64,000 bases of DNA. Source: Kwoniella bestiolae CBS 10118. Taxonomy: Eukaryota > Basidiomycota > Tremellomycetes > Tremellales > Cryptococcaceae. This document shows positions 47,853-59,290 of this stretch, piece by piece. Both the position numbers and the translations under genes were made by a program. The stretch is taken from assembly GCF_000512585.2 (NCBI RefSeq), contig NC_089241.1, positions 7,024,001-7,088,000 on the forward strand. The letters are read 5' to 3'. Each line of letters opens with the position of its first letter. Position 1 is the first letter of the stretch. The notes under the pieces were generated by a model. That model ran no database searches. It was not told where the DNA came from and saw only the letters and a program-made list of their open reading frames with translations.

Positions 47853-48107
47853 TCATTGAACGAAGGCTTTTCCAACATGCGACATGTCGCATCCTTCATG
47901 GTGATGTTCAGAAGCGTCATCAAGAGGGCAGAATGCCATGGACGCAACATCCCCAACTTCCAAGAAGGCATTGACGTCAAGTCGTAGTGCAAGCTGTCCG
48001 AGATACCCCCCGAGATTTCCGAAACTCGTTGCCGAAACTCTTGTCAACATGCTTGCTCTAGTCCGGGAGAACTTGTACACAGATTCATCAGAGTAAGTGT
48101 CCCCCAT
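47853..48107 (-). pseudogene. Possible fragment of the island B family
   Basis: An ATG at 48107 opens 84 codons. A SFGNLGGYLGQLAL ... FLEVGDVAS segment weakly resembles TFGHVDMALT ... LDVSDALS of the 49114 frame. No TATA box or full-length homologue, so probably a remnant. Confidence 0.25.
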
Positions 48108-48751
48108 ATGCAAGACGCTATGTCCTGATCGTGTGAGGATATCGGCGAAGGACGCCACTCTGCTAAAGCTCTGGAGCCTCTCTTGCAACCACTGTATATA
48201 ATGTATATGAAAAGGTTGTGTGAGCGTATGCGTTTCAAGTGTACTTCGAGAGTCTCCCAAACAGTATCTCGATATAGCCCGTCACGATGGGGACATCAAC
48301 CACTTCGGACTGGATTTATACAAAGGGTGTCAAGCCAGTTGCTCAAGCCCGATCTGGAGTAGAAGGTCTTCTTATACTGTATGGCTACGATATGTTCGAA
48401 ATTGCCACTGTCGCTTGGTTGCTTGGCCTGTCCCCGGAGCTCATTTGATCGTTGAGGAAGGACATAATTTGCTTCAAACTTCAACCGTACAATCTTGGTT
48501 CAAAGTAGCCAGCTTTGATTGTGGTGCTACACTCAGCTAGGTATCGTGCCAGTCTGATTTGCACGCAATACAAAAACGATCTGCAACTATGCGGAACACA
48601 CTCATCCTCATCGCCAATTCATCTGCGCAACAATTACTGTGTGATATTTATGAATATGTGGGTCTGCTGGGAAGGGAGTAATATGAAGTGACGTCCACTG
48701 AGCCTTCGATCAGTCGACCTAACGCTATTGTTGGCGTCTGTCAATGAGCGT
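48108..48751. other. Island B intergenic
   Basis: Only short frames without homologues. Nothing supported. Confidence 0.3.
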
Positions 48752-49114
48752 TCAATGAGCTTTTAGCCCATGATAATAAAAGCTTAGAGCGTCGGAGACA
48801 TCCAATTTAGCATCTTCCTTGAGGTCTTGCCTGATCCCATGGGCAGTGAGTGCCATATCGACATGTCCAAAGGTCCCATCGGTACTCTTGACGTTGCTCA
48901 CCATTATACGCCTCTTCCATTCATACTCCCCCCGACCTGCCGGGTGGTTCACTTGGCGGTCAATACGAGCCCAGTTAGGGGTTCCAGTGTATCAGGGCTC
49001 AATATCGACAGTGAGCGTCTCTTGGTCCGTACCTGCGATTGCAAAGGTCCTGTAACAGATGGTCCTTGGTGGACGAGTCTCGCTCATGAGTACGCTGGAA
49101 TTTCCTGAAGCCAT
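48752..49114 (-). pseudogene. 119-residue island B frame interrupted by one UGA
   Basis: The ATG at 49114 gives 40 codons, then TGA at 48992-48994. The same frame continues for 79 codons to TGA at 48752. The continuous frame across the stop, an ATG with an upstream TATATAAG box (49194-49201) and a resemblance of its central strand and C-terminal FYYHGL to other island frames suggest a recently interrupted gene. Readthrough cannot be excluded. Confidence 0.4.
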
Positions 49115-49193
49115 TGTTAGTTGTCAAATGTACGTATGTGTAGACCGTGTTAGTGTGAAGAGTCAGCCCAAAAATGAGCGGCATGCTGGCACT

Positions 49194-49201
49194 CTTATAT
49201 A
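49194..49201 (-). promoter_or_regulatory. TATA box for the frame at 49114
   Basis: Minus strand TATATAAG about 85 bp from the ATG. Confidence 0.45.
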
Positions 49202-50248
49202 TCTATCAGCGCAAGTGGCAACATTCGCATGTTGCACCACACACATACGACGGTGACTAGCTCGCTCGACTGGACTTCGCGCACACGCCAACGATCGAGC
49301 AGAGGATGAGAAACTTGGCTGAGGAGGCTCACTGACACTGCCCTTAATCGCCATTTACGTTCGAACCCATGTCTTCTAATGCAGCTCGGTGTCTTCTAAT
49401 GCAACTCTGGAAGGTCTTTTTCATAATTCTATCAGCATTTCCACAGGTTGCCTTCGAGACGGAGGTTCTGCCTGCGCGCTTCCGTTATGCGAAGCCTTTC
49501 ACGTGGAATGAGGAGAGGTGCTGAAACACTGTACTAGATACAAAACATATCGGAGCTGCAACGAACAAGTCGCCATGAATGGAAAGTCCCAACACAATAT
49601 GTCCCATTTGGTATCTAACTATGTGTCTCAGCCTTCTATCGTACAGCTTATGCACACACCTTGGGCACTACCTAGTCAGGTCAATCCAGGTTTATTGGAA
49701 ACCAAGGCCTGCGCAAGAGGAAAACGTCGTCCTGAGGATGGGCAGTATATGTAGACATGCGAAGGCGTCATCTCCAGCAATTTATGGCAGAATGCACCGC
49801 ACAGCGAAGCCAAGATGAGGCACAAGGCAGACCTTCGGTGTGAGCTGATGTCGTCATTCACTCCTCTTTCGTAAATTGTCCCAGTGGTGGGAGATTGCGA
49901 CTGCTCGTACCAGAGTCTTGTAGCTGCGAGACGCGTATGGTCTCATCTCAAATACAGTTACTCATGCCTTCTCTCACCTTGTTGGACACTTCCTCTTACA
50001 ACTGTGCTCAGTGATAACTTTCGCGCCGACAATCTGGGCCTTCCTATTCCTTTGCACACAAGGGGGTGAAACAGAATCAAATAGGGACGATGAACAGAAA
50101 CGCGCAGCTGCCTAAGGGGAACTACTCGCAGGAAACGTGTACGCAGATTGCTAGCTTTTATACAGTTTGCACCATCGGATCATTGAATGACAGAACTATA
50201 TCAGGCTAGCCTTCTTAATTGGCCGGAGGGGATGAGGGTCCTGTGCCC
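49202..50248. other. Island B, about 1 kb without a supported gene
   Basis: A local direct repeat (GTCTTCTAATGCA, near 49370 and 49391) is the only structure seen. The frames here are short and unsupported. Confidence 0.3.
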
Positions 50249-50866
50249 TCAATCCCCTCTATGAGAATTGGTATACCTCCAAAACCTTCTCAACCCCCTC
50301 TCAACGCTCCTACCACTCTCATCTGTACCATCTACTCCCGAAAGATGTCTCGTGATACGTTCTAGCCATTCGTCCTGGCCCAAAGTCCTCGGGTCAGTCA
50401 CAGAAAGAAGGATCACCGACCTATTTGATTGAGATCCGGAGACGGACGGAAGTAGAGTCAAAGAAACTTCGTATGTCCCTCTTTGACGATTGAGCGCATA
50501 GGATACAGTAGTGTTTTGTTCATCTTGTCTTTCAGATGGGATAACATAGAAGCGTTGACGCGTATGATGTCTTCCTGTACTCCTTCCTCTCCCTGTGCCG
50601 AAAGATCTGGCGGACAACGCCGAAAAGGTCTCGTTCGCGGTCAGGCCATGCGCACCATTAGTGGCGGTACCATTCACAGGAAGATCAAGCAGCCAATGAC
50701 CATTGAAGATTGCCCAGAGCTCTTGGTACTCTGCAGAAGGAAAAGTGGGGGTCGAAGATAATGCAGTAAGTTGTGCGTTCCCTGTTCCGTCTGGGTTGGA
50801 GATTGAATTAGGCCCTTTGTCAGGTTGGTTCTGGTCATTCGATGTGAGATCATATATGAATGGCAT
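50249..50866 (-). CDS. Unrecognised 205-aa island B protein, related to the 125-aa frame at 51920
   Basis: Single-exon ATG frame. The C-terminal half (residues about 125-200) aligns with the 51920 protein: GTYEVSLTLLPS/SKLVGLKFLTPS, then SQSNRS/EQTNRV, a DEWL/GDWL block and RGLRRFWRY/RELWGLWSKY. The N-terminal half is Asn/Thr/Gly-rich. A TATATATAG box lies about 145 bp upstream (51011-51019). No domain recognised, and no signal peptide. Confidence 0.55.
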   Translation of the reverse strand: MPFIYDLTSNDQNQPDKGPNSISNPDGTGNAQLTALSSTPTFPSAEYQELWAIFNGHWLLDLPVNGTATNGAHGLTANETFSALSARSFGTGRGRSTGRHHTRQRFYVIPSERQDEQNTTVSYALNRQRGTYEVSLTLLPSVSGSQSNRSVILLSVTDPRTLGQDEWLERITRHLSGVDGTDESGRSVERGLRRFWRYTNSHRGD

Positions 50867-51010
50867 CGTCCCTGTTGCACGCCGAGTAAGACGAGTTGCG
50901 GTGAGAGCGATCAGTACACAGTGCAGTAAATGGAGGGAGCCGCTTGTTTGATCTTGTTTGCAGTTCTACGAATGACCCAGTTTAGTTGGGATGACGGCAA
51001 GCGATTGATC

Positions 51011-51019
51011 CTATATATA
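51011..51019 (-). promoter_or_regulatory. TATA box for the gene at 50866
   Basis: Minus strand TATATATAG about 150 bp from the ATG. Confidence 0.4.
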
Positions 51020-51542
51020 CCGTTTCTCCTACGAGCTTTGCCGGCCGGAACAAACAGTCGATTTTCATGAAAATGCTAGCGATGGCTCGGATGAGAGGCA
51101 AGTTCGGCATGAGCCATTCCGAGCTCGCCTAATATTGGTGGTGACGACGAAGTGAAGAAGGCATCTGCGAGCGGCTTCTATCATCGAGCGAGCACCACTC
51201 GGGCCGGAACACGGGAGAGTATCGGGTACTGTAATGTACATCACACAAGCGAGCCGGTATAAGACACTCCTTTCAGTCTCCGACCTATAAAGGGTGGGTA
51301 GGTCATTCAATCCGATTTGCTCACCATGATCATAGGGTCGCCACGGTACAGCTCGATGGTCAAAGTCGTGGTCAAACCTAGCATTGATTGTTACAGGATC
51401 GACATAGTACCATAATTTACGATTCGCATTTCCTGCCTACATACGAAGGCCATCTCTCTGTACATACAGTACGGATCGAAGTCAAAAATAACACTCGGAC
51501 AGCTCATAAATTAGATGTCTGATCATCTGGAGGTCCGCCCAG

Positions 51543-51920
51543 TTATCGTCTCTTCGGGTTGTATTTCGACCAGAGGCCCCAGAGCTCGCGCCTCATGGGA
51601 TATCTGTCATCAGGGTCAGAGAACACTTCTGAATTGTCGAATGACTGCAGCCAGTCGCCGACATGCGTGCCCTGGGGCTCGGACAGTGTCCACTCATATT
51701 TCACTCGGTTGGTTTGCTCGCCGTTGGTGCTGGGAGTCAAAAATTTTAAACCGACTAGCTTGCTTCCGTCATTCCTGAATTTGTACCACAGCTCGACTGG
51801 CCTGTTCTTCTGTCCGTCGAGGCGCGTGAAGCCGTCTTCGTCGATAGTGAAAACAGTGGGAGCCGCGGCATCATTACCGGTACCTGCATTCTCTTGAGGC
51901 GCTGCGTAGTTGGTGGACAT
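51543..51920 (-). CDS. Unrecognised 125-aa island B protein
   Basis: Single-exon ATG frame homologous over about 75 residues to the C-terminal half of the 205-aa gene at 50866. Trp-rich towards its end (WLQSF, ELWGLW) with a basic C-terminus. A GGTATAAAAAGGG box identical in core to those of family members 1 and 2 lies about 200 bp upstream (52117-52124), linking it to the same promoter class. Confidence 0.55.
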   Translation of the reverse strand: MSTNYAAPQENAGTGNDAAAPTVFTIDEDGFTRLDGQKNRPVELWYKFRNDGSKLVGLKFLTPSTNGEQTNRVKYEWTLSEPQGTHVGDWLQSFDNSEVFSDPDDRYPMRRELWGLWSKYNPKRR

Positions 51921-52116
51921 GATCAGTACCGATTTTAACTACATGACGAGTGACAAGAACGAGGTTGTTATTTTCAACGCACCTGGACTATCTGGTGGAG
52001 TCGTACTGTTTCGTAAACTGGAAGGCTGCATCGTGATTTGATGTCGACAGTATTGGTATGGGTGTATGTGTGGAACTATGAGAAGAGTGCTCAGCATTCA
52101 AGCGATTATATCACCC

Positions 52117-52124
52117 TTTTTATA
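52117..52124 (-). promoter_or_regulatory. TATA box for the gene at 51920
   Basis: Minus strand GGTATAAAAAGGG, the same 13-nt core as at 45888 and 47647. Confidence 0.55.
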
Positions 52125-52169
52125 CCTGCCCTGAACAGATTCAACACAACTTGCAAAAATAGGAACAAC

Positions 52170-52650
52170 GGATGACCACCTTTCACATTGACGGAAGGCG
52201 ACGAGCTACGTCTCGAGGTTTCAGCAGTGAGAGTCATCTAACCGAGGATGGGAAGTACAGGTCTTCCGATGAAAACATCTTTTTTGACATCCTTTGAGCT
52301 TAGTCAAAGGTGATGCACAGCATCTCAAAGCTGAAGGAGAACGACAACGAGCTGGATAGCATTTCAGAAGGCTACTGCGAAGCCACATTCAACGACATGG
52401 GTGATAGATGGGCTGTTCACCTTCATATCGCGAGAAGGCGACGGGCTAGGTTTGCGATCTTAGCCATGAGGATATCTCATCGAGGATGACGAGGATGAGA
52501 AATATACGACTTCCCATCAGATCGTCCCCCTTGACATGCTTTGATGCTGATCGAAGGGGCGGTACACTTCGTCTCAAAGAGGAAGAGGCACGGTGATTGG
52601 CCAAGCTGTAATTCCAGAAGACTACAGCGAAGCCCCAACCAACGACGTAA
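52170..52650. repeat. Diverged tandem duplication, two units of about 235 bp
   Basis: Unit 1 (about 52175-52405) and unit 2 (about 52412-52648) keep the same order of blocks. These are AAGGCGACGRGCTA, ATCTMAYCGAGGATG, TTGACATSCTTTGA, ATCTCAAAG/GTCTCAAAG, TTCAGAAGRCTAC, GCGAAGCC and CAACGAC. No coding potential is evident. Confidence 0.6.
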
Positions 52651-52925
52651 ACAAGGGTGCAGGATGCGTTTACACCCTTATCTTTTTTCGTGAAATAGCC
52701 CAACCTGTATCCTCCACAGTCTTAACAGAAGGATAATGAGGGCTGTGTATATATCTGCGCTCATGAAAATTGTGTACATGCGTATCTACAGATACAAATG
52801 GAATTGATAATGGGGGATATCTATACACACACACAAAGCATCACCTGACGTAGCTGAAATATACGGATACCCGAGGGGTCAAAAATAGGGAAAAGGTTGA
52901 AAGTATATATTCGGGAATTTTTTCT

Positions 52926-55018
52926 TCAACTAGGATCTTCCCATCCACTGAAACACATGGGTAAGAGTCAGCGTGTACCGTATGAAAGAGGTGAAATGAT
53001 TGGCCTTACTCACCCGGACTTGAGAACATAGGTCGCTTCTCCTTCAGGCATATCGGGAGAGTCTTGCAGTTTGGCAATTCGTTCATCGCCTCTTCCTTTT
53101 CGAAGTTGAATTCGAACAGCGGATCTAAAACACTATGAGCATGAAGTGCTTGCGAGTTGAGAGCTGGACACTTACGCATGAGCGAGGATGTGTCCTGCAA
53201 AGTTGAATGACTTTGTCAGTATCGACAGGATTCCAAGAGGTAGATGACTTGCCTCCGACAGCTTTAGCAGACGAGGCAGCAGCGAACCTGACGAAGGTCA
53301 ATCAGTCCATCAGTTTTGACCTTATCTGAGGCTCGATGCAATGTGAGTAGACTTACATGGCGGCAGCCTAAGCATATAGATATATCGTCAGTCTCGTGTC
53401 ATCTGATGTCTCGCGGAATTGGAAAGGGTCTCACACCAGGGTCAGCTTGGACTTGATTAGTGAGAATGACAGCAATATTGAATTCTTCGGCGAGTTTTTG
53501 GAGTCGTGCCAGGAATTGATTGAGTTTCTGGAGATGATCAGCTTCGGAGGCATATTTGTTGTCATCAAGCTCACTTGTTGTCGCTCGGACAACTCTCCTC
53601 GTCCAGAATAGTCTTGTCCTGTACAGAGCAGGGGAATGAGCAATCGTGTCGCGCATGTTGTTGGAAAAGAATGAACACTTACGGAAGAGGTTCATAATAC
53701 TATCGACAATGAGCAGCTTGTATGTTCTATCTTCAACGAATCTATCGATATACAGCAATCAGCAAACACCAAGCTGCACAGACAGGTGACTTACCTCACG
53801 GCAAGCTCAATAAGCAGATCGCATTGCTGCTCAGAACTCCAAGCTCTTGCACAAATGACATTGTCAAGTGCCATAGCTGCGTCTACACCGAATCGATCGG
53901 CAACAGCCTTGACTCTGTCCGGTCGGAAAGTACCCCTGAGAGCCATTTGATCAGCGAAAGTCCTCTACGTACCGTAGCATAAGCAGTGATACACTTACTC
54001 AGTATCAATGTAAGCTACTTTCCCACTTGCACCCTGTTGATCTTCGGGAAGTTGAGTCGATACGCAGAGAGTATGGCAGAGTTGGGTCTGACAACATACC
54101 TTGATCAGCAAAGAGGCTATGCTGTGATGAAAGAAACACTCACTTTACCGGTTCTGAATTCGCCAAAGACCTCAGTGATACTTTGAGTCGGAATACCACC
54201 TCCAAGCATCGCATCGACCGATTTCGAACCAGTGGTGATGTAGACAACGTTTTGTCTTCGATCGGCAATTTCAGTTCCCGTAAGGAAGGGTGGTGGCTGT
54301 GTACAAGAGACGAGTTAGAACAATAACGTATGACTTCGACAGGCTTACCTCAACTCACGAGGATCTTAGCTACCACCTCCTGTCAGAAGCAATAAGAGAA
54401 AGAATAAGCGAAAGAAAATTAGCAATTGAGAAGGAGGAAAGCCTACTTTGAGTTTCTCTACTTTCGCCTGTGGGCTGACGTAAGCTCTTGATCCGAGTTG
54501 GTTCTTCCTAGACTTACCTCGGAAAGACCCTAAGACAATGATGTCAGTTCGAAAGTTCTCACTGAAAGAGGAAGGAAGATGACTTCACACACCTTGATCT
54601 TGAGTAAGTGTCTTCTGGTAGTTTGAGCTACTCCCAGCACAGTGACGATACCTGCTGCCTTGAGCTTTGAGATATCTTGGACGTTGATGCCCTAATTGGA
54701 GGAAGATATCATCAGCACTGCGGCGATTGGATAATGTTGGGTGTGAAGGCCAAAAAACATGATCCAAAAGGAAGAGAGTGAGAGTGATGAAGTCAGAAGA
54801 GCTGTTGAGTACAGAATTGAGATATACGCTTACGTGGGATTGGAGTTCGTCAACGGACTGGGAAGAGAACGCTGTCAGCTCTGTACCTTCTATGACAGTA
54901 TATGGTGAGCTAATACTCACTTCGAATCCACCCATTCCTTCCTGCTCGAGTTTACTCACATCAGCGCTAGCACAGCGAAAAGGAAGGATGAGTGAAGGCC
55001 TACATCTTCTTCGGACAT
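52926..55018 (-). CDS. DMC1: Meiotic recombinase Dmc1
   Basis: Eighteen exons on minus: 55018-55004, 54941-54921, 54857-54834, 54691-54593, 54529-54518, 54467-54447, 54379-54359, 54296-54144, 54087-53999, 53935-53795, 53741-53683, 53618-53575, 53527-53435, 53367-53357, 53287-53253, 53194-53176, 53124-53014, 52947-52926, giving 329 aa, the normal length. A RecA/Rad51-family strand-exchange protein for meiotic homologous recombination. The N-terminal HhH region has GINVQDISKLKAAGI and TTRRHLLKIKGLSEAKV. Walker A is GEFRTGKT (116-123) and Walker B LLIVD (208-212). The ending ILTNQVQADPGAAAMF with a GHILAHASAVRIQLRKGRG core separates Dmc1 from Rad51. Seven exons are 24 nt or shorter at the 5' side plus an 11-nt exon (53357-53367). 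The intron after 53253 has a GC donor (GCAAGT). Confidence 0.95.
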
Positions 55019-55542
55019 TGTGATAGTTGATTTGTTTCGGAATAGGTAGGAAGGGCAATAAGTTATACACGATACAGGTCAGTGAGAGAGTGGAATCGGT
55101 GATAAAATATGGGAAGAGGTAGGGGAAAGAAGAGAAAAAGAGGAAAAAGGATTCAGGTCAAGTGAGCAGTACTCTCTCTCTATATATATGTATTCTCTAT
55201 TCTACGCACAGATCACCTACGAGCTGGTCCACTCACCCGACAAAGAGTGATCAACCTCCACCGAGTCATAGCATACTGTACCCTGAATATATCATAATGT
55301 AATGTTATTCTTATTTGATATCCCCCTTTAAGGTAGATTCAGTTCAGTGATGATCGGCAAGTGGCCGAGTGCAGTATATCCAATGAAAAAAACCGGTTTT
55401 GACTAGATTAGATCTGTCTCTCTTTTTTTTTTCGAAATTTATTTATTGTTGACATTCACGCGACTCTCTTCTTCACTCCCTCCATCACATCCATCTCACC
55501 TCTTTGACCCATTATCAATAGAGGTGATTCACCCAATCCAAG
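55019..55542. other. Divergent promoter region, DMC1 / aconitase
   Basis: No gene. Contains CT- and TA-rich runs (55167-55195) and a T-rich tract near 55420. Confidence 0.45.
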
Positions 55543-58500
55543 ATGGTCCTCTCAGCTTCCAGGGTATCTTCCCTCCCCCGACGACTCATCTTAAACAAAA
55601 GGGGATTGGCCACTCCCTCGACACTCCCAATTAAAGATTGTACTTCCATCACACCACCTTACTCGAGGTTGTTGAAAACATTAGATCAAGTTAGAGATGT
55701 ATTACCTACAGGAAGTAAATTGACATTGGCAGAGAAGATATTATATTCTCATTTGAGGAATCCAGAGGAGAGTTTGGGAGGAGGGAATGGAAGTAATACA
55801 AAGATAAGAGGGGAGAGGTATTTGAAGTTGAGGCCGGATAGGGTGGCCATGCAGGTGAGTCTTGCTTTTATAGTGGCAGCTAGGGGTGGGATGGGGGTCA
55901 AGTATATCGGAAGCTAGGGGTGGGATGGGGGAGTAAAACTATACCTGTATAGCTGTGCATATCTGGTACTACCCATGTCTCTCATCTACAACCTACCTCG
56001 CACCTTGTATATTGAACCACATTCATGACCAATCTACATCTCACTCTTCTACCATCCCTCCTGCCAACAATACATCTATACACGTCCACTACCAATGCTA
56101 ACCTTCTCTTCGCATGACCCCAGGACGCATCCGCCCAAATGGCCCTCCTTCAATTCATGACCTGCCGTCTCCCCTCCTGTGCCGTACCCGCCTCGATCCA
56201 CTGCGACCATCTCATCCAAGCCCAAACAGGTGCCGAGTCCGATCTCACACGATCCATCGAGCAGAATAAAGAAGTATTCGATTTCTTACAATCAGCAGCC
56301 AAGAAATACGGTATCGAATTCTGGAAACCCGGGTCAGGTATCATCCATCAGATCGTACTTGAGAACTATGCTGCTCCAGGATTATTGATGTTGGGTACGG
56401 ACAGTCATACGCCCAATGCGGGAGGTCTGGGGATGTTGGCCATTGGTGTGGGGGGCGCGGACGCCGTGGATGCATTGACGGATACTCCTTGGGAGTTGAA
56501 GGCTCCGTTGATCACTGGTGTGAAGTTGACTGGAGAGTTGAAGGGATGGGCTACTCCTAAGGATTTGATTCTGCATTTGGCCGGAAAATTGACTGTACGA
56601 GTGAGTGATGATGTCTCCTATAACATTTCACTTTACAGGATCAGAATGTTGGAGGAGGAATTTTGATCTACATATCATCACCGATGATTTGCATAGTCCG
56701 CTGATCATACCTCTCTTTGTCACATTCTAGGGAGGAACCGGACGAATCATTGAATACTTTGGTCCAGGTGTATCAGCCCAGTCATGTACCGGTCTCGCCA
56801 CCATCGCCAACATGGGTGCAGAAGTGGGAGCTACCACCTCGACATTCCCCTACTCCGACAACATGAGACAATACTTGCATGCCACGGGCAGAGGACCAGT
56901 AGCTGAAGCTGCCGACGACGCTGCTAAGAAGGGATTCCTAAGTGCTGACGAAGGAGCAGAATACGATGAGGTCATTGAAATTGTGAGTTGGCCATCCCAG
57001 TAGCTCATCGGGAGACTAGCTGAACATGATTATTAGAACCTTTCCGAACTTGAACCCCATCTCAACGGTCCATTCACCCCCGATCTCGCCACCCCTCTAT
57101 CATCCTTCTCCAACTTCCTCAACACCAACAAATACCCCACCACCCTCTCTTCCGCATTGATCGGATCATGTACCAACTCCTCGTACGAGGACATGTCGAG
57201 GGTAGCTTCCATAGCCGAACAAGCTAAAGCTGCTGGCCTCAAGTCAAAAGTCCCATTCTTAGTCACTCCAGGATCTGAACTGATCAGGGCAACAGTCGAG
57301 AAAGATGGATTACAAGATACCCTCGAGAGCGTCGGTGCCACTGTGTTGGCGAATGCGTGTGGACCATGTATCGGACAGTGGAAGAGGGATGATCACAAGG
57401 GTGAAGATAATGCGATTTTGACTTCGTTCAACAGGAACTTCAAAGCTAGGAATGATGGTAATTTGAAGACTATGAATTTCCTAGCTTCTCCTGAGATCGT
57501 TACAGCTGTGAGTGAGAAGTCTCATCCAAACTCTCATCTTTCGAATCGCTTCTCACATGCCATCGGAAAGGAGGAATCCGAGCGTCAATGCTGATATACC
57601 CTCCACTTCGTATAGATGGCGTTCTCAGGTGATCTCAACTTCAACCCTACAACCGACTCCATCCCCACCCCCAACGGTCCATTCAAATTCACCCCTCCCT
57701 CAGGAGACAGACTCCCTCCAACTGGATACTCAGCGGGTGATCTATCCTACGCTCCTAGTCCCTCACCGGTCCCTCAACCCGATACCGAAATTGCCATCTC
57801 CCCTTCGTCCACACGTCTGGAAATTCTGGAGCCCTTCGGCACGAATTTCGAGGGTGGTAAAGGGGAATTACCACCTATGAGATGTCTCATGAGAGTCAAA
57901 GGGAAATGTACGACCGACCATATCTCCGCTGCTGGGGCGTGGTTGAAATATAAGGGACATCTCAGTAATATCTCGGAAAATACCTTGATGACCGCTGTGA
58001 ATGATGAGAACAACAGTATCAATAAGGCGGTCGATGTGGATGGTGGGGAAGATACTATCCCGAGGACGATGCAGAAGTACAAGGAGAGGGGCGAACCTTG
58101 GATGTTGGTTGTGGATGATAATTGTGGGTCTGGTTTGCATCCCTCCAAGCTTCTAGTGAACAGACCAATACTTGCTTCAATCTGTCTTGATTCGTTTTCA
58201 TGTTTCATGTTTTGTTGAAACACTTTTGCTGACTCCTCTTCTCTTTTATCGGTAACAGACGGAGAAGGTTCAGCAAGGGAACATGCAGCCTTACAACCCC
58301 GTTTCTACGGCGGCGCCATGATTGTAGCCCGATCTTTCGCTCGTATACACGAGACCAACTTGAAGGTGAATCACCATTTTGACACTTATCCACCTCTTTA
58401 TGGAATGACACATATGTCAAATCCTCTCTACTCACTCATTCTTTCAATGTAAAACACAAAATGCTAATACCCCACTAAACCTACCCATAGAAACAAGGTA

Positions 58501-58757
58501 TCCTCCCCCTTTGGTTCCTTGACAAAGCAGATTACTCCAAGATCTCCGCGCACGATCATGTCTCCACAATAGGTTTAGAACAAGTTATGGACGGGACCTC
58601 CACCTCGGACATCATCACCCTACGAGTGGAGAGGCCAAGTGGCGAGGTAGAGGAGATTAAGACTAGACATACCTTGAGTAAGGACCAGATTGAGTGGTTG
58701 AGGTTTGGTAGTGCGCTTAATTATATTGGAGCGAAGGCTAGAGAAGCTAGTGCCTAG
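55543..58757 (+). CDS. Mitochondrial aconitate hydratase (Aco1/Aco2 family)
   Basis: Exons 55543-55854, 56124-56600, 56731-56982, 57037-57507, 57616-58123, 58259-58365, 58491-58757, giving 797 aa. The N-terminal 30 residues are basic and Ser-rich, as expected of a mitochondrial presequence. The 4Fe-4S ligands are Cys392 (GSCTNSSY), Cys455 and Cys458 (ACGPCIG). Other family motifs are RPDRVAMQDASAQMALLQFM, GTDSHTPNAGGLG, the substrate loop DDNYGEGSAREHAALQPR and GAMIVARSFARIHETN. It interconverts citrate and isocitrate in the TCA cycle. Some departures from typical Aco1 (for example the AVPASIHCDHLIQAQ region and the FTPPSGDRLPPTGY stretch) suggest the second, Aco2-like paralogue, but this cannot be settled here. 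Confidence 0.9.
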
Positions 58758-59290
58758 GACGGGTAAGACAGGTGAGTATAGATTGGAGAGGGGGTATGCA
58801 GGATAATGGGATTGTACTGTATGTTCTATGGTATATGGGATCATGCATCTTGCATTGTCATTAGACATTATCTTGATTTGAGCTGTTCTCACAAACACCA
58901 ATCTAGATCTTGCCGTCTTAAGAGTGTACACCGCTTCGATTGAAGCATAAAGCACAGACCTGAAGCGGAGATACACCCCATGACGATAAGTTGAACATGG
59001 TAATCACAAACGACGCAAGCAAATGATGTTCACCTGATGGGAACGCCGTTGGAGTGTATGGGGTCAAGTTCTAATTTATTGGAAAATCATTTCATCTACA
59101 TGATATGTGATTGGACTATATTATATAAACCTCAAATCTCAAAAATCGATACAAAAGACAAAGCAAGAAGGAAAGGAACAATAATGGAAAATAGAATAGA
59201 AAGACATCTAGGGGTACTTCAGCTCATATATTTTATCATCAAATACGTGCTTGCTCTAATCTAGAAATTGATTGATGGGTCCTTGGTCAA
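58758..59290. other. Convergent 3' region, aconitase / DUF155 gene
   Basis: AT-rich, no gene supported. Confidence 0.4.

Noticed and set aside
54942..55003. Longer DMC1 second exon using the acceptor at the CTGTGCTAG site
   Set aside because: Phase does not match the 15-nt first exon. Using CGAGCAG gives MSEED-EGMGGFE in frame with the conserved region.
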